Source of the DNA: Nitrospira sp. CG24B
GTDB lineage: Bacteria > Nitrospirota > Nitrospiria > Nitrospirales > Nitrospiraceae
Assembly: GCA_002869845.2 (NCBI GenBank)
Contig: NEWS02000004.1
Coordinates: 1,469,441 to 1,533,440 of the forward strand
Length of the DNA stretch: 64,000 nt
Reading direction: 5' to 3'
Part shown: positions 54,560 to 63,531 of the stretch, one piece after another
Layout: each line of letters starts with the position of its first letter
How positions within the stretch are numbered: position 1 is the stretch's first letter
Position numbers and translations under genes: made by a program
The notes under the pieces: generated by a model
Databases searched by the model: none
What the model saw: only the letters and a program-made list of their open reading frames with translations
Told to the model about the DNA's origin: nothing

Positions 54560-55612
54560 TCACTTGGGAAACGCCTTTGGTGCCGTGACATGTTGCCACC
54601 CTTCACCATTGAGCGTCTGGAGAAACCCTACCAGATCATGCTTTTCCTGATCCGTCAGCTCAAGGGGAATAACGAGATTGTCTTGGTGGGGATTCTTGAC
54701 ACCACCCTTGTTGTAGAAATCGACGACTTCTGCAAGCGTCTTGAAGCGCCCGTCGTGCATATATGGAGCGCTTCGCGCGATCTCCCGCAAGGTCGGAGTC
54801 TTAAAGGCGCCAAGTTCCTCAGCGTTCTGCGTGACCATGTAACGGCCAAGGTCTACTTTATTGTCGTCCCAGCCGATGCCGAGGTTGTGAAACTTTTCGT
54901 CGGTGAAATTGAACCCGGAGTGGCACTTGGTGCAACGTGCCTTATCCCGGAACAGGATGAGGCCCTTCTGAGCGGCTTCTGGAATGGCCCCTGCTTCCCC
55001 TCCCTGATCGAACCGGTCCGCAGGGCTGTTGCCGGACAGAACGGTGCGCTGGAAGCTGGCAATGGCCATGCCGACCCTTTCCGTCGTGATGGTGTCATCC
55101 CCGAAGACTTGCTTGAAGAGTTTCCGGTAGCCTGCGATTTTCATCATCTTCGCATTCATCACATCGTAGTTGGCAAAGCCGTGCTCGATCGGATTCGTAA
55201 ATGGACCGACCGATTGAGCTTCCAATGTCGGGGCTCGGCCGTCCCAAAATTGTGTGCTGCTGAATACCCGGTTGAAGGACGCTGGTGCGCTGCGGCCACC
55301 CTTCTGACCTCGGATGCCGGCAGAGACCGGCTTGCCATCCGTGAACGCGAATTTCGCCATATGACAATTGGCACAGGCAATGGTGTTGTCTTGCGACAAC
55401 CGCTTGTCAAAAAACAGCAGCCGGCCTAATTCGATCTTCTCCTTCGTCAACGGGTTGTCGGCCGGAATGACCACAGAAGTCTCCTCGAGACCGAACGGAA
55501 TCTTGAGCTTGTACTCCTCCGCCTGGGCTTCGCCGAAAGGGACTCCCAACAGCAGTCCAATCACCATACACACCCACGCAGATATTGAAACCGTTAGCGT
55601 CCGTTTCCTCAT
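54560..55612 (-). CDS. Di-haem cytochrome c peroxidase (MauG/CcpA family)
   Basis: 350 residues with a signal peptide (VCMVIGLLLGVPFGEAQA). Two haem c sites are CANCH in the N-terminal domain and CTKCH in the C-terminal domain. FDKRLSQDNTIACANCH, GRAPTLEAQ and FKTPTLREIARSAPYMHDG are family lines; the distal Met/Tyr distinction (peroxidase or MauG) cannot be settled by eye. A periplasmic enzyme reducing H2O2 or oxidising a protein substrate. Confidence 0.92.
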   Translation of the reverse strand: MRKRTLTVSISAWVCMVIGLLLGVPFGEAQAEEYKLKIPFGLEETSVVIPADNPLTKEKIELGRLLFFDKRLSQDNTIACANCHMAKFAFTDGKPVSAGIRGQKGGRSAPASFNRVFSSTQFWDGRAPTLEAQSVGPFTNPIEHGFANYDVMNAKMMKIAGYRKLFKQVFGDDTITTERVGMAIASFQRTVLSGNSPADRFDQGGEAGAIPEAAQKGLILFRDKARCTKCHSGFNFTDEKFHNLGIGWDDNKVDLGRYMVTQNAEELGAFKTPTLREIARSAPYMHDGRFKTLAEVVDFYNKGGVKNPHQDNLVIPLELTDQEKHDLVGFLQTLNGEGWQHVTAPKAFPK

Positions 55613-56150
55613 CTTTATTTCCTCCCTTCATGCAGTGACTGAAATGTCAGTGCGCTCGTAGATCGCCATATGAATCAATGACGCTGTCGCCCATCCTTTC
55701 TTCTTCGAGAGCGCGAACTGAGGGAGGACGCTCTTTCACCTTCACATTCTCCGTCATCCCAGTGTTAGAGTTCACGGCTCCTCCCCTTTCGCAAACAGGC
55801 GGTGGGCCCCATCACAGTCTCGGGTCAGTGGCAACACTGATAGCGCCGTTCCGCCGCAACGTTACCCGTCTTGTGATGCCAACGCAAGTACATCACTCGG
55901 GAAAATATTATTTGCATCGGCTCCCCCCCTCGCCATAACCGGACCGGTCCTGAGATAGTGGCCGATCGGGCGGCTGCGAATCTTGAGCTGAATCCCCACC
56001 GATCGAACGGGCCGTCTTTTCGAACCACACTCTCTGCTGGGCTGGAATCATCATCTGAACTACCTCCCAAGTTGCGGATAGTAATCCGTATCTCTGATAT
56101 AAGTCTAACGTCCGCCCCGGTATTATTCCAATTGGTTATGATAGTCATGA
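55613..56150. other. Intergenic region upstream of the peroxidase gene
   Basis: About 540 bp with no supported gene. It must contain the promoter of the minus-strand peroxidase. The missing N-terminal half of the LysR-type fragment that follows is not recognisable here in any frame. Confidence 0.5.
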
Positions 56151-56657
56151 CGATTAGATGTGATCATGGTGGCCCTGCCGTTTGAAGAGCTGGGCATTCT
56201 CACCCACGCCCTCTATGACGAGCCGTTCAAAGCAGTGGTCCCAATTGGGCATCGGTGGGAGCACAAGAAACAGATCAACACACGGGAACTCGACGGCGAA
56301 AAGGTGTTACTGCTTCATGCTGGGCACTGTTTTCGCCAGCAGGTGTTGAATGCTTGCCCGGAACTGAGCCGATCCGATGCGGAAGGTCTACAGGGAAACT
56401 CTCTCGAAACGATTCGCCAGATGATCGCGTCAGGGTTAGACGTCACCGTGCTACCCTGCAGCGCTCTCACAAAGAAGTACGCAAACAAGCGATTGATCCC
56501 CATCGACCTGGCAAAACCGGTACCGGGGCGTCGAATCGGACTCGCGTGGCGCCGAGGGTTTACACGACCGCAAGTGATCGACGTGATCCGGGATGCAATC
56601 CATGGGCTGAAGATGCCAGGATTGAGCATGGTGCCGGGCACACACCAGTCGGCATGA
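56151..56657 (+). pseudogene. 5'-truncated LysR/OxyR-type regulator
   Basis: The frame begins just after a stop and reads RLDVIMVALPFEELGILTHALYDEP, which matches the middle of OxyR-like proteins. It continues to a normal C-terminus with NSLETIRQMIASGLDVTVLPCSAL and RIGLAWRRGF. About 150 residues, including the whole HTH, are missing. The redox Cys candidates are HCFRQQVLNAC and PCSAL. A GTG at 56160 could still start a 166-residue peptide, but it cannot bind DNA by the usual domain. Confidence 0.75.
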
Positions 56658-56741
56658 CACCTCTCAGCGTTTCATCTGGGCGCTTGTTGCGCCAGATGAC
56701 TTTTGTTAGGATGCCGCCGACTCAACTGAAGCTCAGCTTTG

Positions 56742-57515
56742 ATGAAAATCGCCACGTTCAACGTCAATTCATTGCGCAAACGCTTGCCGATCGTGCTGGA
56801 ATGGCTCGATCGACACAAACCGGATGTGCTGTGCCTTCAGGAAACCAAGGTTCAGGATAGCGAGTTTCCCTTGCTCGCGCTGGCACCCAGCGGGTACGAG
56901 ATCACGTTTCGAGGGATGAAATCGTATAACGGGGTGGCGATTCTCAGCCGAAAGAAGCCAGACGCAGTATTCTACGGATTCGATGATGGAGGAGACCCGG
57001 AAGACGCTCGTTTGCTGAGAGTGATCATCGATGGGATTCCCATCGTGAACACCTACGTACCGCAGGGGTTCGAAATCGACTCGCCAAAGTATGCCTACAA
57101 GCTCGCTTGGTACGAACGACTACGGAACTACTTCAATGCACACCTGTCACCGCAAGCCCCGGCGATCTGGTGCGGAGATATGAACGTAGCCCCACGCCCC
57201 ATGGACGTCCACGGTCCAGAGAAACATCTGAACCATGTCTGCTACCACGAAGCCGCGCGTAAGGCATATGAACAGACGGCTGCATGGGGATTTCAAGACG
57301 TCTTTGTGAAACTCTACCCGACACGTCAACAATATACATTCTGGGACTACCGCGCGCCGAGCTCACTTGCGGCCAACAAAGGGTGGCGGATCGATCATAT
57401 AATGGCCACCGCGCCACTCGCGGAGACATGCGTGCAGGCGGATGTGGACGTCGAGCCGCGGCGAGCGAAAGAACCGTCAGACCACACTTTTTTGTGGGCT
57501 GAGTTTTCGATCTGA
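56742..57515 (+). CDS. xthA: Exodeoxyribonuclease III
   Basis: 257 residues from the ATG at 56742. AP endonuclease/3'-5' exonuclease of base-excision repair. Motifs: FNVNSLRKRL (Asn), LQETK (metal Glu), TYVPQG, WCGDMNVAP (catalytic Asp/Asn), WRIDHIM and SDHTFLWAEF (catalytic Asp-His). Full length and intact. Confidence 0.95.
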   Translation: MKIATFNVNSLRKRLPIVLEWLDRHKPDVLCLQETKVQDSEFPLLALAPSGYEITFRGMKSYNGVAILSRKKPDAVFYGFDDGGDPEDARLLRVIIDGIPIVNTYVPQGFEIDSPKYAYKLAWYERLRNYFNAHLSPQAPAIWCGDMNVAPRPMDVHGPEKHLNHVCYHEAARKAYEQTAAWGFQDVFVKLYPTRQQYTFWDYRAPSSLAANKGWRIDHIMATAPLAETCVQADVDVEPRRAKEPSDHTFLWAEFSI

Positions 57516-57591
57516 CCGTGCGCGCGACATCCACTCCAACCATGCTGATCAATCCCACAGTCTTGTGGCTGACCGGGATGGGATTCCGCTC

Positions 57592-57747
57592 CTAGGCCGC
57601 CTTGGCTCGCACGTGGTTACTGCGATTCTGCTCGATCAAGGGATCAATGATCAGTCCACAATTGAGACAGCGTAGAATAATGGTACTGGACGAGACCGCC
57701 GGTTGGCGCTCTTGGATCATCAGGCCTTTGCATTTCAGACAAGTCAT
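57592..57747 (-). CDS. Small zinc-ribbon protein (51 aa)
   Basis: ATG at 57747 with AGGAGGGACACC directly upstream, an excellent ribosome site. MTCLKCKG and LRCLNCGLIID are two CxxC pairs about 25 residues apart, a zinc ribbon; the tail is basic. Function unknown. Such short ribbons are often missed by gene callers. Confidence 0.75.
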   Translation of the reverse strand: MTCLKCKGLMIQERQPAVSSSTIILRCLNCGLIIDPLIEQNRSNHVRAKAA

Positions 57748-57990
57748 GGTGTCCCTCCTGCTGAGATGAATGATGACAATCACGTCACACATGCACGAGA
57801 GGTACAGTAGCATCGTGAGATTAACCCCGAGTTAACAGCCAGTTAAAAATCTCTAATGTCGCGTTCGGTCATCATCTAACTTTTCAGCACGTTATGCTTC
57901 GTGCCTACCGGTGTGAACGTTCAACTCTCCGCGAAGAAGTCACGGCCTCAGCTGCGAACTCCTGTACTGAAAGTGGTTGAGAAACACTTC

Positions 57991-59289
57991 ATGAAGAATC
58001 CAACACCATCCGCCCATAAAACATCCACGGCGGATGTGGCAATTATTGGCGGAGGAGCGGCTGGCCTTGCTGCTGCCATCGCAGCTAGAGAACACAGCCA
58101 AGACGCAAGGGTTTACCTGCTCGATGGGGCTAAGTCATTGGGGGCCAAAATTCTGGTCTCAGGCGGAGGACGTTGCAACGTCACGCATGATCGCGTGACA
58201 CCGAAGGATTTCTTTGGCAATCGGCACATCATCCGCAACGTTCTTGCGGCGTTTTCACTTGAACAGACGATCGCATGGCTTACCTCATTGGGTGTTGATT
58301 TGAAACGCGAAGACACCGGCAAAATGTTTCCGACCACCGACAAGGCACGCACTGTCCTCAATGCACTGCTTGCGCGTGCGCGGGATTCGGGTGTCACGGT
58401 ATGTCCAGATCATCGTGTGAACGAGGTCACGCGGTCCGAATCCGGCTTTCAAGTTCGGCATAGGTATGGCCTGCTCCATGCCGCCCGACTCATTCTCGCC
58501 ACCGGTGGTCAGTCGTTGCCGAAAACAGGTAGCGATGGATTCGGGTATCGGCTGGCCCGCTCCCTAGGCCATCATGTGACACCAACGGTCCCGGCGTTGG
58601 TCCCGCTCCTATTGCACCACTCGATGTTTCACACGACACTCTCAGGCCTCTCGCAAGAAGTAGCGCTGACAACTCAGGTGGATGGTCGCGAAGCTGATCG
58701 ACGAACGGGAAGCCTGCTCTGGACCCATTTCGGGATCAGCGGCCCCGTCGTCATGGACGCCAGCCGCTTCTGGACCCTTGCAACGAATCAAGGCCTGCGT
58801 GTGGATCTCTATGGTAACTTCGTGCCGGGCCGATCATCTGAGGCATTGAAGGAATGGTTTATCAGACAGACCGTTGAACATCCGAAGCGCTCGGTCGTAC
58901 GAACCCTTTCGCTACTGGTCCCAGATCGCTTTGCCGAGTCACTCTGCCGTCATAGTTCTTGCGATCCGCAGCACATCATGGCTCAGGTTGCGCGCACGGA
59001 TCGAGATCGGTTGTTGAACGCTCTGACCAGGTTTCGATTTCCGATCGAGGGCGACCGCGGGTGGAACTTTGCTGAAGTCACGGCCGGCGGCGTGTCCTTG
59101 GAAGAAATTGACTATCGTACGATGGAATCAAAGCTGCTTTCTGGACTTTATCTCGTCGGGGAGCTGTTGGATTGCGACGGCCGAATCGGGGGGTTCAATT
59201 TTCAATGGGCTTGGACGACAGGCTGGCTGGCTGGGCGATCAGCAATCAAGAGTCAGTTTACGATAAAACCGTCCTCAGGAAACCCATGA
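57991..59289 (+). CDS. FAD-dependent oxidoreductase of the HI0933/BaiN family
   Basis: 432 residues from the ATG at 57991; a GTG at 57901 would add 30 residues unlike the family. Dinucleotide-binding VAIIGGGAAGLAAAIAA, family motif AKILVSGGGRCNVTH and the C-terminal TAGGVSLEEID with GLYLVGELLDCDGRIGG are all intact. The biochemical role of this family is poorly defined; a bacterial bile-acid reductase is one characterised member. Confidence 0.9.
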   Translation: MKNPTPSAHKTSTADVAIIGGGAAGLAAAIAAREHSQDARVYLLDGAKSLGAKILVSGGGRCNVTHDRVTPKDFFGNRHIIRNVLAAFSLEQTIAWLTSLGVDLKREDTGKMFPTTDKARTVLNALLARARDSGVTVCPDHRVNEVTRSESGFQVRHRYGLLHAARLILATGGQSLPKTGSDGFGYRLARSLGHHVTPTVPALVPLLLHHSMFHTTLSGLSQEVALTTQVDGREADRRTGSLLWTHFGISGPVVMDASRFWTLATNQGLRVDLYGNFVPGRSSEALKEWFIRQTVEHPKRSVVRTLSLLVPDRFAESLCRHSSCDPQHIMAQVARTDRDRLLNALTRFRFPIEGDRGWNFAEVTAGGVSLEEIDYRTMESKLLSGLYLVGELLDCDGRIGGFNFQWAWTTGWLAGRSAIKSQFTIKPSSGNP

Positions 59290-59340
59290 TCCCCAAATTC
59301 GTTCACTCTCCCGTTCACCACAGCCTTACTAATTCCAAGA

Positions 59341-60165
59341 TCACCACACACCTGCCTCTGCCTCCGAACAAGCCTTGGCCCTAGGAAGAGTCTGATACGA
59401 AATGACTCCTTCCTTCACAGACGGCTCATTGGGGGACAATATCGTCACCTGGAGTTTTTCTTCAGCAAAGACCTCATTGTTGGTCCGCAAGACACCTTCA
59501 CGATTCAACATCTTGACCGCATTCGTGCGCGAAACGATCGGGGGATACTGCCTGAACTGATCCGCCAAGACATAAGGAACCTGGATGGTCACGGGACGGC
59601 GCTTGACGTAGATGAATTCGCGCAGATTGTCGTCAATAGGCGTCTTCAAGGTGACGACTACTGAGCTCTCCCTGGGAAGAGTTGTAATCGAGAGGACATA
59701 CAACGGCTTCACATTGGGCGGCGCCTCTTTCTGTCCAGTGACGACAAGATTTTGAGCCGTCAAGAGCTGCGTCGACTGATTGATAGCGGGAGACCGGACA
59801 CCCACCCGCAAATTTGTGATGTCGCGATCGGACACATTTTCGAGCAACAGCTTGATGAGCACCCACGCTTGCGAATCGGGGACTTTGGCTCGATCATTCG
59901 GCACTGATTGTTCCTCTCGGCGGATGCTGCAATCGGACACCAGGTTGCGTCGCTCAAAGAAATAGAGCGTATTCATCCCCTGTGGCTGAATGCCCCGTTC
60001 ATAGGTATAGAACGACACGCCGACATGAATCATCGTCGGTCTGAACCAGTTCACAACCGTCGGGAGGACAAAGGGGACAAAGGCTCCAAACAGGCCAAGA
60101 ATGGCAACCTTACTGAGGAGGCTTTGCCGCCAGAACCAGTTCCAGCACTTCGTCAACCACGCCAT
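59341..60165 (-). CDS. Hypothetical membrane-anchored protein
   Basis: 274 residues from the ATG at 60165 (GGGTAAGG upstream). A basic start (WLTKCWNWFWRQ) precedes one membrane helix (about 17-38: VAILGLFGAFVPFVLPTVV). The rest is a beta-rich soluble domain with ERRNLVSDCS, VLIKLLLENVSDRDITNLRVGV and SSVVVTLKTP, reminiscent of Ig-like folds. No family recognised. Convergent with the flavoprotein gene, 51 bp apart. Confidence 0.65.
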   Translation of the reverse strand: MAWLTKCWNWFWRQSLLSKVAILGLFGAFVPFVLPTVVNWFRPTMIHVGVSFYTYERGIQPQGMNTLYFFERRNLVSDCSIRREEQSVPNDRAKVPDSQAWVLIKLLLENVSDRDITNLRVGVRSPAINQSTQLLTAQNLVVTGQKEAPPNVKPLYVLSITTLPRESSVVVTLKTPIDDNLREFIYVKRRPVTIQVPYVLADQFRQYPPIVSRTNAVKMLNREGVLRTNNEVFAEEKLQVTILSPNEPSVKEGVISYQTLPRAKACSEAEAGVW

Positions 60166-60304
60166 GGAAACCTTACCCGATATTCTCGATCTTGCATGTG
60201 CTAACCATACGCCCTTGGAGGAACTCCCGACAAGAGCAGGACTGGTCCTTGACTGTCGCCATTCCAAGTCGCCATGCTGATCGTGAATCGGATCGAGAGA
60301 ATCA

Positions 60305-60526
60305 ATGTCGGAGAAGCAGTCTCAAGAAGCTCACGAGACGGATCGGCGGATCACCATCCGCTGGAAGGGGATGCTTGCACTCAGCATCATCTTCATTGCG
60401 CTGGGGCTCTTTGTCGATTGGCCCCCTCCGCAGGAAGCCAGCGTGCCAAACACATCATCGTTCCTGATCATCCTCGGTGGGCTCCTCGGCGCGGTTGGAC
60501 TCCTAACTGCACTTCGGGGAGGGTAG
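60305..60526 (+). CDS. Small two-helix membrane protein (73 aa)
   Basis: ATG preceded by GAGAGAATCA. A hydrophilic N-terminus is followed by two predicted membrane helices (GMLALSIIFIALGLFVDW and SSFLIILGGLLGAVGLLTAL). No motif or known family. Divergent from the preceding minus-strand gene. Confidence 0.6.
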   Translation: MSEKQSQEAHETDRRITIRWKGMLALSIIFIALGLFVDWPPPQEASVPNTSSFLIILGGLLGAVGLLTALRGG

Positions 60527-60586
60527 ATGCGTAGACACGGAGAGGCACGCCCTGCGTCTATGGATCTATGGGGAGATCGGACCGGA

Positions 60587-60877
60587 CTACCGACTTCCCG
60601 TCTGAGACTGAACTGCGCTCACGCCATACGGGCTGAAGAAGGCCAGCACCTTGTCGCCCACCTTAAACTGGCCGCCAAGCTGGGTTTGTTGTGTGAGGTT
60701 CAGAATATGGAGCTGCCCTTTTTCGTCTCGAATGACCATTGTTCCAGGAATACCGACCGTCATGGAGACAACTTCTCCTTGAACGGGCGGAAGGGCGAGG
60801 GCGGAATTTGGCAGACTAACTATGGTGATGGCCAGAAGCAGGAGACCGTTCCGTAAGCTGGTTATAAGCCGATGCAT
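60587..60877 (-). CDS. Small exported hypothetical protein (96 aa)
   Basis: Signal peptide MHRLITSLRNGLLLLAITIV with likely cleavage after SALA. The mature 66 residues are a small beta domain (GEVVSMTVGIPGTMVIRDEKG, KVGDKVLAFFSPYGVSAVQ) resembling an OB or SH3-like barrel. Function unknown; periplasmic location expected. Confidence 0.65.
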   Translation of the reverse strand: MHRLITSLRNGLLLLAITIVSLPNSALALPPVQGEVVSMTVGIPGTMVIRDEKGQLHILNLTQQTQLGGQFKVGDKVLAFFSPYGVSAVQSQTGSR

Positions 60878-61365
60878 GGCGACATTTCCTTTCTCATATA
60901 GTAACAGCAGTCTCTGCAGTCACATCATGATTGCCAGTATGGATTTCCGGCACTGACTGGCTATCCGTTATTGTATCAGGATGCCTGTCACCTAGGCATA
61001 CTGCGGTTGAGCAATACGCGCGGCTTTGCAACACACGTAATTCCACCCTCACCGTCGAGGTGGCCCCAGCGCTCACGCGATCCTATAGTAGACTCTTGGT
61101 CACGCTTGTCTCCCTGCCCGGTCAGAGTGACGAATCCTGGCCAAATTCATCATCGTGGTCTTTTCACTGATCCCATATAGATAGAAGGTGGGTCATTCCC
61201 CCTGTGTCACCCGAAACCCGGTGCCCCCCGAGGTACGTAACATGGGCTACGTGCTCAGAATTAGGCCCCCCTCTTTCGTGGTAGATATTTCGAGGGATGC
61301 GCTCGCCTACTCTCTCCGCTACGCTTGATCTATCAGGCCAATGGACACAAGCGGAAGGAGAACTC
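60878..61365. other. Intergenic region
   Basis: About 490 bp with no supported gene; an antisense open frame around 61164-61547 covers the start of the PilZ gene and lacks a ribosome site. It presumably contains promoters for both flanking genes. Confidence 0.5.
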
Positions 61366-62016
61366 ATGACGAACAGAACAAATCCCATGCGGCGCCATAG
61401 TCGGTTCCCGGTCAGCTGGCCCGTGGTATACGGAAATGACGCGCTTCTCGCAGAAGGGACCGTTCTAGATCTAACCGCTCTGGGCTGGCGAGTGGTGGGA
61501 TCGATGCCGGTGGTACCCGGCATGCAGTTGACCCTGCAGGTATCCATCCCCGAACGGTCCGCACCGCTGTGTGTCTATCGTGCGACCGTGCTGTGGGTGA
61601 AAGATCATGAGTTTGCGATCGAAGCCCACGAGATGGCATCGATCGATCAAGCCTGGGTCGCCGAATTTCTCCAGAACAAACTCGGGCTCATGTGGATGTC
61701 ACGAACCGCCGATCATGAGGCCTCACTTCAGGCCGGAAAAAAGACACCCCATGGTGAGACCGCCCTATCACAACATTCCATTCCATCCATGGAGGAGGTC
61801 CTTCGTCGATTCCTTGCAATTGAAACCGGTTCGGCTGATATGCCTACCCAACCGCAGTGGAACAGTGACTCGGAGTTTCAGGAGACCGAGACACATACCC
61901 TCTGCAACCGCCCGTCCGAGCAGGTCTTGCTGGAAGCACGCCGCATTCTTCGACACATGGTTGCTATCAAAGCGGATCGTGTTCGAACCGGCAGAAATCT
62001 GATTGTGGGCAATTAG
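61366..62016 (+). CDS. PilZ-domain protein with C-terminal extension
   Basis: 216 residues from the ATG at 61366, with an AAGGAGAACTC ribosome site that decides the start. The PilZ domain is at about 8-100: RRHSRFPVSW gives the Arg-rich c-di-GMP motif (RxxxR), while the second motif is DLTALGWR, with Thr in place of the usual Ser. The C-terminal about 100 residues are polar and unassigned. A possible c-di-GMP effector. Confidence 0.78.
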   Translation: MTNRTNPMRRHSRFPVSWPVVYGNDALLAEGTVLDLTALGWRVVGSMPVVPGMQLTLQVSIPERSAPLCVYRATVLWVKDHEFAIEAHEMASIDQAWVAEFLQNKLGLMWMSRTADHEASLQAGKKTPHGETALSQHSIPSMEEVLRRFLAIETGSADMPTQPQWNSDSEFQETETHTLCNRPSEQVLLEARRILRHMVAIKADRVRTGRNLIVGN

Positions 62017-62214
62017 CCCTTCGGGAGCAGAGGCCTAACCGACATTACCTCAACAACCTAGTCGACGAGAAAGGGAAGCCCCCGGATAGCCACGGCCTCC
62101 CCGTGAAGAAATCCAGTGCTTCATGGTCTGAACCGCCATCCATTGCTTCAAAAGCACCCAACCTCTTTATTTCCGCCTGGTGTCATGTCGGTGGGAAAGA
62201 ACAAGAAGAGAATA

Positions 62215-62292
62215 TGGGGTGGATGACGGGTTTCGAACCCGCGACCTCCGGATCCACAATCCGGCGCTCTAACCAACTGAGCTACACCCACC
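62215..62292 (-). tRNA. tRNA-His (GTG anticodon)
   Basis: On the minus strand the gene starts with G-1 then GTGGGTG, has D-arm AGCTCAGTTGGTTAGAGC, anticodon stem-loop CGGATTGTGGATCCG with anticodon GTG, T-arm GCGGGTTCGAAACCCG, closing CATCCAC, discriminator C and an encoded CCA (62217-62215). The acceptor stem pairs with one G-T wobble. The encoded extra G opposite C73 is the histidine identity feature. Confidence 0.97.
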
Positions 62293-62406
62293 ATGAAGGG
62301 AAGAGTAGAATGCAACCGATGCGGTAACGGGCGATCTTAGCAAAGACACTGGAGTGGCCGCAACCCGCTAGGGCATGTCGCCAACCGTCAAGAGTCATGC
62401 GGTGAT

Positions 62407-62441
62407 CGACGGTTGGAGCTCCACATTAGCTCCCACCGTCG
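62407..62441 (-). terminator. Hairpin after pyrF
   Basis: CGACGGTtGGAGCT and AGCTCCcaCCGTCG around a seven-base loop, 19 bases past the pyrF stop. No T-run on the minus strand. Probably ends or attenuates the pyrF message before tRNA-His. Confidence 0.55.
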
Positions 62442-62459
62442 ACGATTGACCGATGATGC

Positions 62460-63173
62460 CTACCCACGCGCATCAAAGGCCGCCTGCATCTCCGCGGTAA
62501 TGGCCGCCACCGTTGCTGCCGGATCTTCCGCATCGCGAATAGGCCGCCCGATCACAAGATAATCCGCGCCGGACGCGATCGTCTGCGTGGGCGTCGTGGC
62601 CCGTGCATGGTCGTCGACTCCCTTGCCGGCTGGCCGGACTCCCGGCGTGACCACCACAAAGTCTGGCCCGACTTTCTGTCGGATAGCCGCTGCTTCTTCA
62701 CCGGAGGCCACCACCCCGTCGCAGCCGACTTCTGAAGCGAGCGCTGCCCGGGCTGTGACCAGATCTTGGACCGTCCGCTGTATTCCCATTTCTCGGAGAT
62801 CCTGACTGTCGAAGTTCGTCAGCACGGTCACGGCGAGCAGCTTCAGTGCCGAACCCTCCCGACCTTGCACGGCCGCCATGAGCGCCTTGCGGTTCGCGTG
62901 GATGGTTAAAAACTCCACTCCCATGTCCGCAACCCGACTCGTCGCGCGGCGAACCGTCTCTTCAATGTCGAGAAATTTGAGGTCGAGAAACACCCGCATG
63001 CCCCGCTCCACAATCCTCTTCACCATCTCTGGGCCTGCTGCGGTGTACAGCTCAAGGCCGACCTTGACGAACGAAATATGCCCCTGAAGCCGGTCTAAGA
63101 GCCGGTCTGCTTCCGCCGCTGAGGGCATATCCAATGCAAAGATGAGTCGGTCACGTGCCACAGTCTTCACCAT
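62460..63173 (-). CDS. pyrF: Orotidine 5'-phosphate decarboxylase
   Basis: 237 residues. Last step of UMP synthesis in the cytoplasm. The catalytic DLKFLDIEETV (Asp-x-Lys-x-x-Asp, residues 64-70) and phosphate-binding VVTPGVRP and GADYLVIGRPI motifs are intact. TIM-barrel length is normal. It stands alone next to rpsT, divergently transcribed. Confidence 0.95.
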   Translation of the reverse strand: MVKTVARDRLIFALDMPSAAEADRLLDRLQGHISFVKVGLELYTAAGPEMVKRIVERGMRVFLDLKFLDIEETVRRATSRVADMGVEFLTIHANRKALMAAVQGREGSALKLLAVTVLTNFDSQDLREMGIQRTVQDLVTARAALASEVGCDGVVASGEEAAAIRQKVGPDFVVVTPGVRPAGKGVDDHARATTPTQTIASGADYLVIGRPIRDAEDPAATVAAITAEMQAAFDARG

Positions 63174-63201
63174 ACTCGTACTCCTTCTTGAGTGCCGATC
63201 C

Positions 63202-63229
63202 TTGACGACCGGCGAGATACTATGATACT
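63202..63229 (+). promoter_or_regulatory. Candidate sigma-70-type promoter of rpsT
   Basis: TTGACG (63202-63207) and GATACT (63224-63229) are 16 bases apart, about 30 bases before the rpsT start. Confidence 0.45.
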
Positions 63230-63258
63230 AGTCACTTTCTTTTTCACAGGAGTGATCG

Positions 63259-63531
63259 ATGCCTCAGATTCATAAATCGACGATTCGACGGGCGCGTCAA
63301 GCTGAGCGACGGCATGAGCGGAACCGGGCCACAATGAATGCGGTGAAGACGATCATCAAGAAGGTTCACTCCGCCGTAGCCGGGAAAAAGGCTGACGAGG
63401 CCAAAACCACCTTGCTGGAAGCCACCTCGGCGATTGGGAAAGCCGTTTCGAAAGGCGCGCTTCATCCCAATACCGCATCCCGCCGAATTTCTCGCCTGGC
63501 GTTGCACGTCAACGGGCTGTCCGGCTCTTAA
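63259..63531 (+). CDS. rpsT: 30S ribosomal protein S20
   Basis: 90 residues, highly basic and helical: MPQIHKSTIRRARQAERRH, NRATMNAVKTIIKKVHSAV and KGALHPNTASRRISRLALHV are S20 lines. Binds 16S rRNA early in 30S assembly. Ribosome site AGGAGTGATCG. Its last 23 bases overlap the 3' end of holA on the other strand. Confidence 0.96.
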   Translation: MPQIHKSTIRRARQAERRHERNRATMNAVKTIIKKVHSAVAGKKADEAKTTLLEATSAIGKAVSKGALHPNTASRRISRLALHVNGLSGS

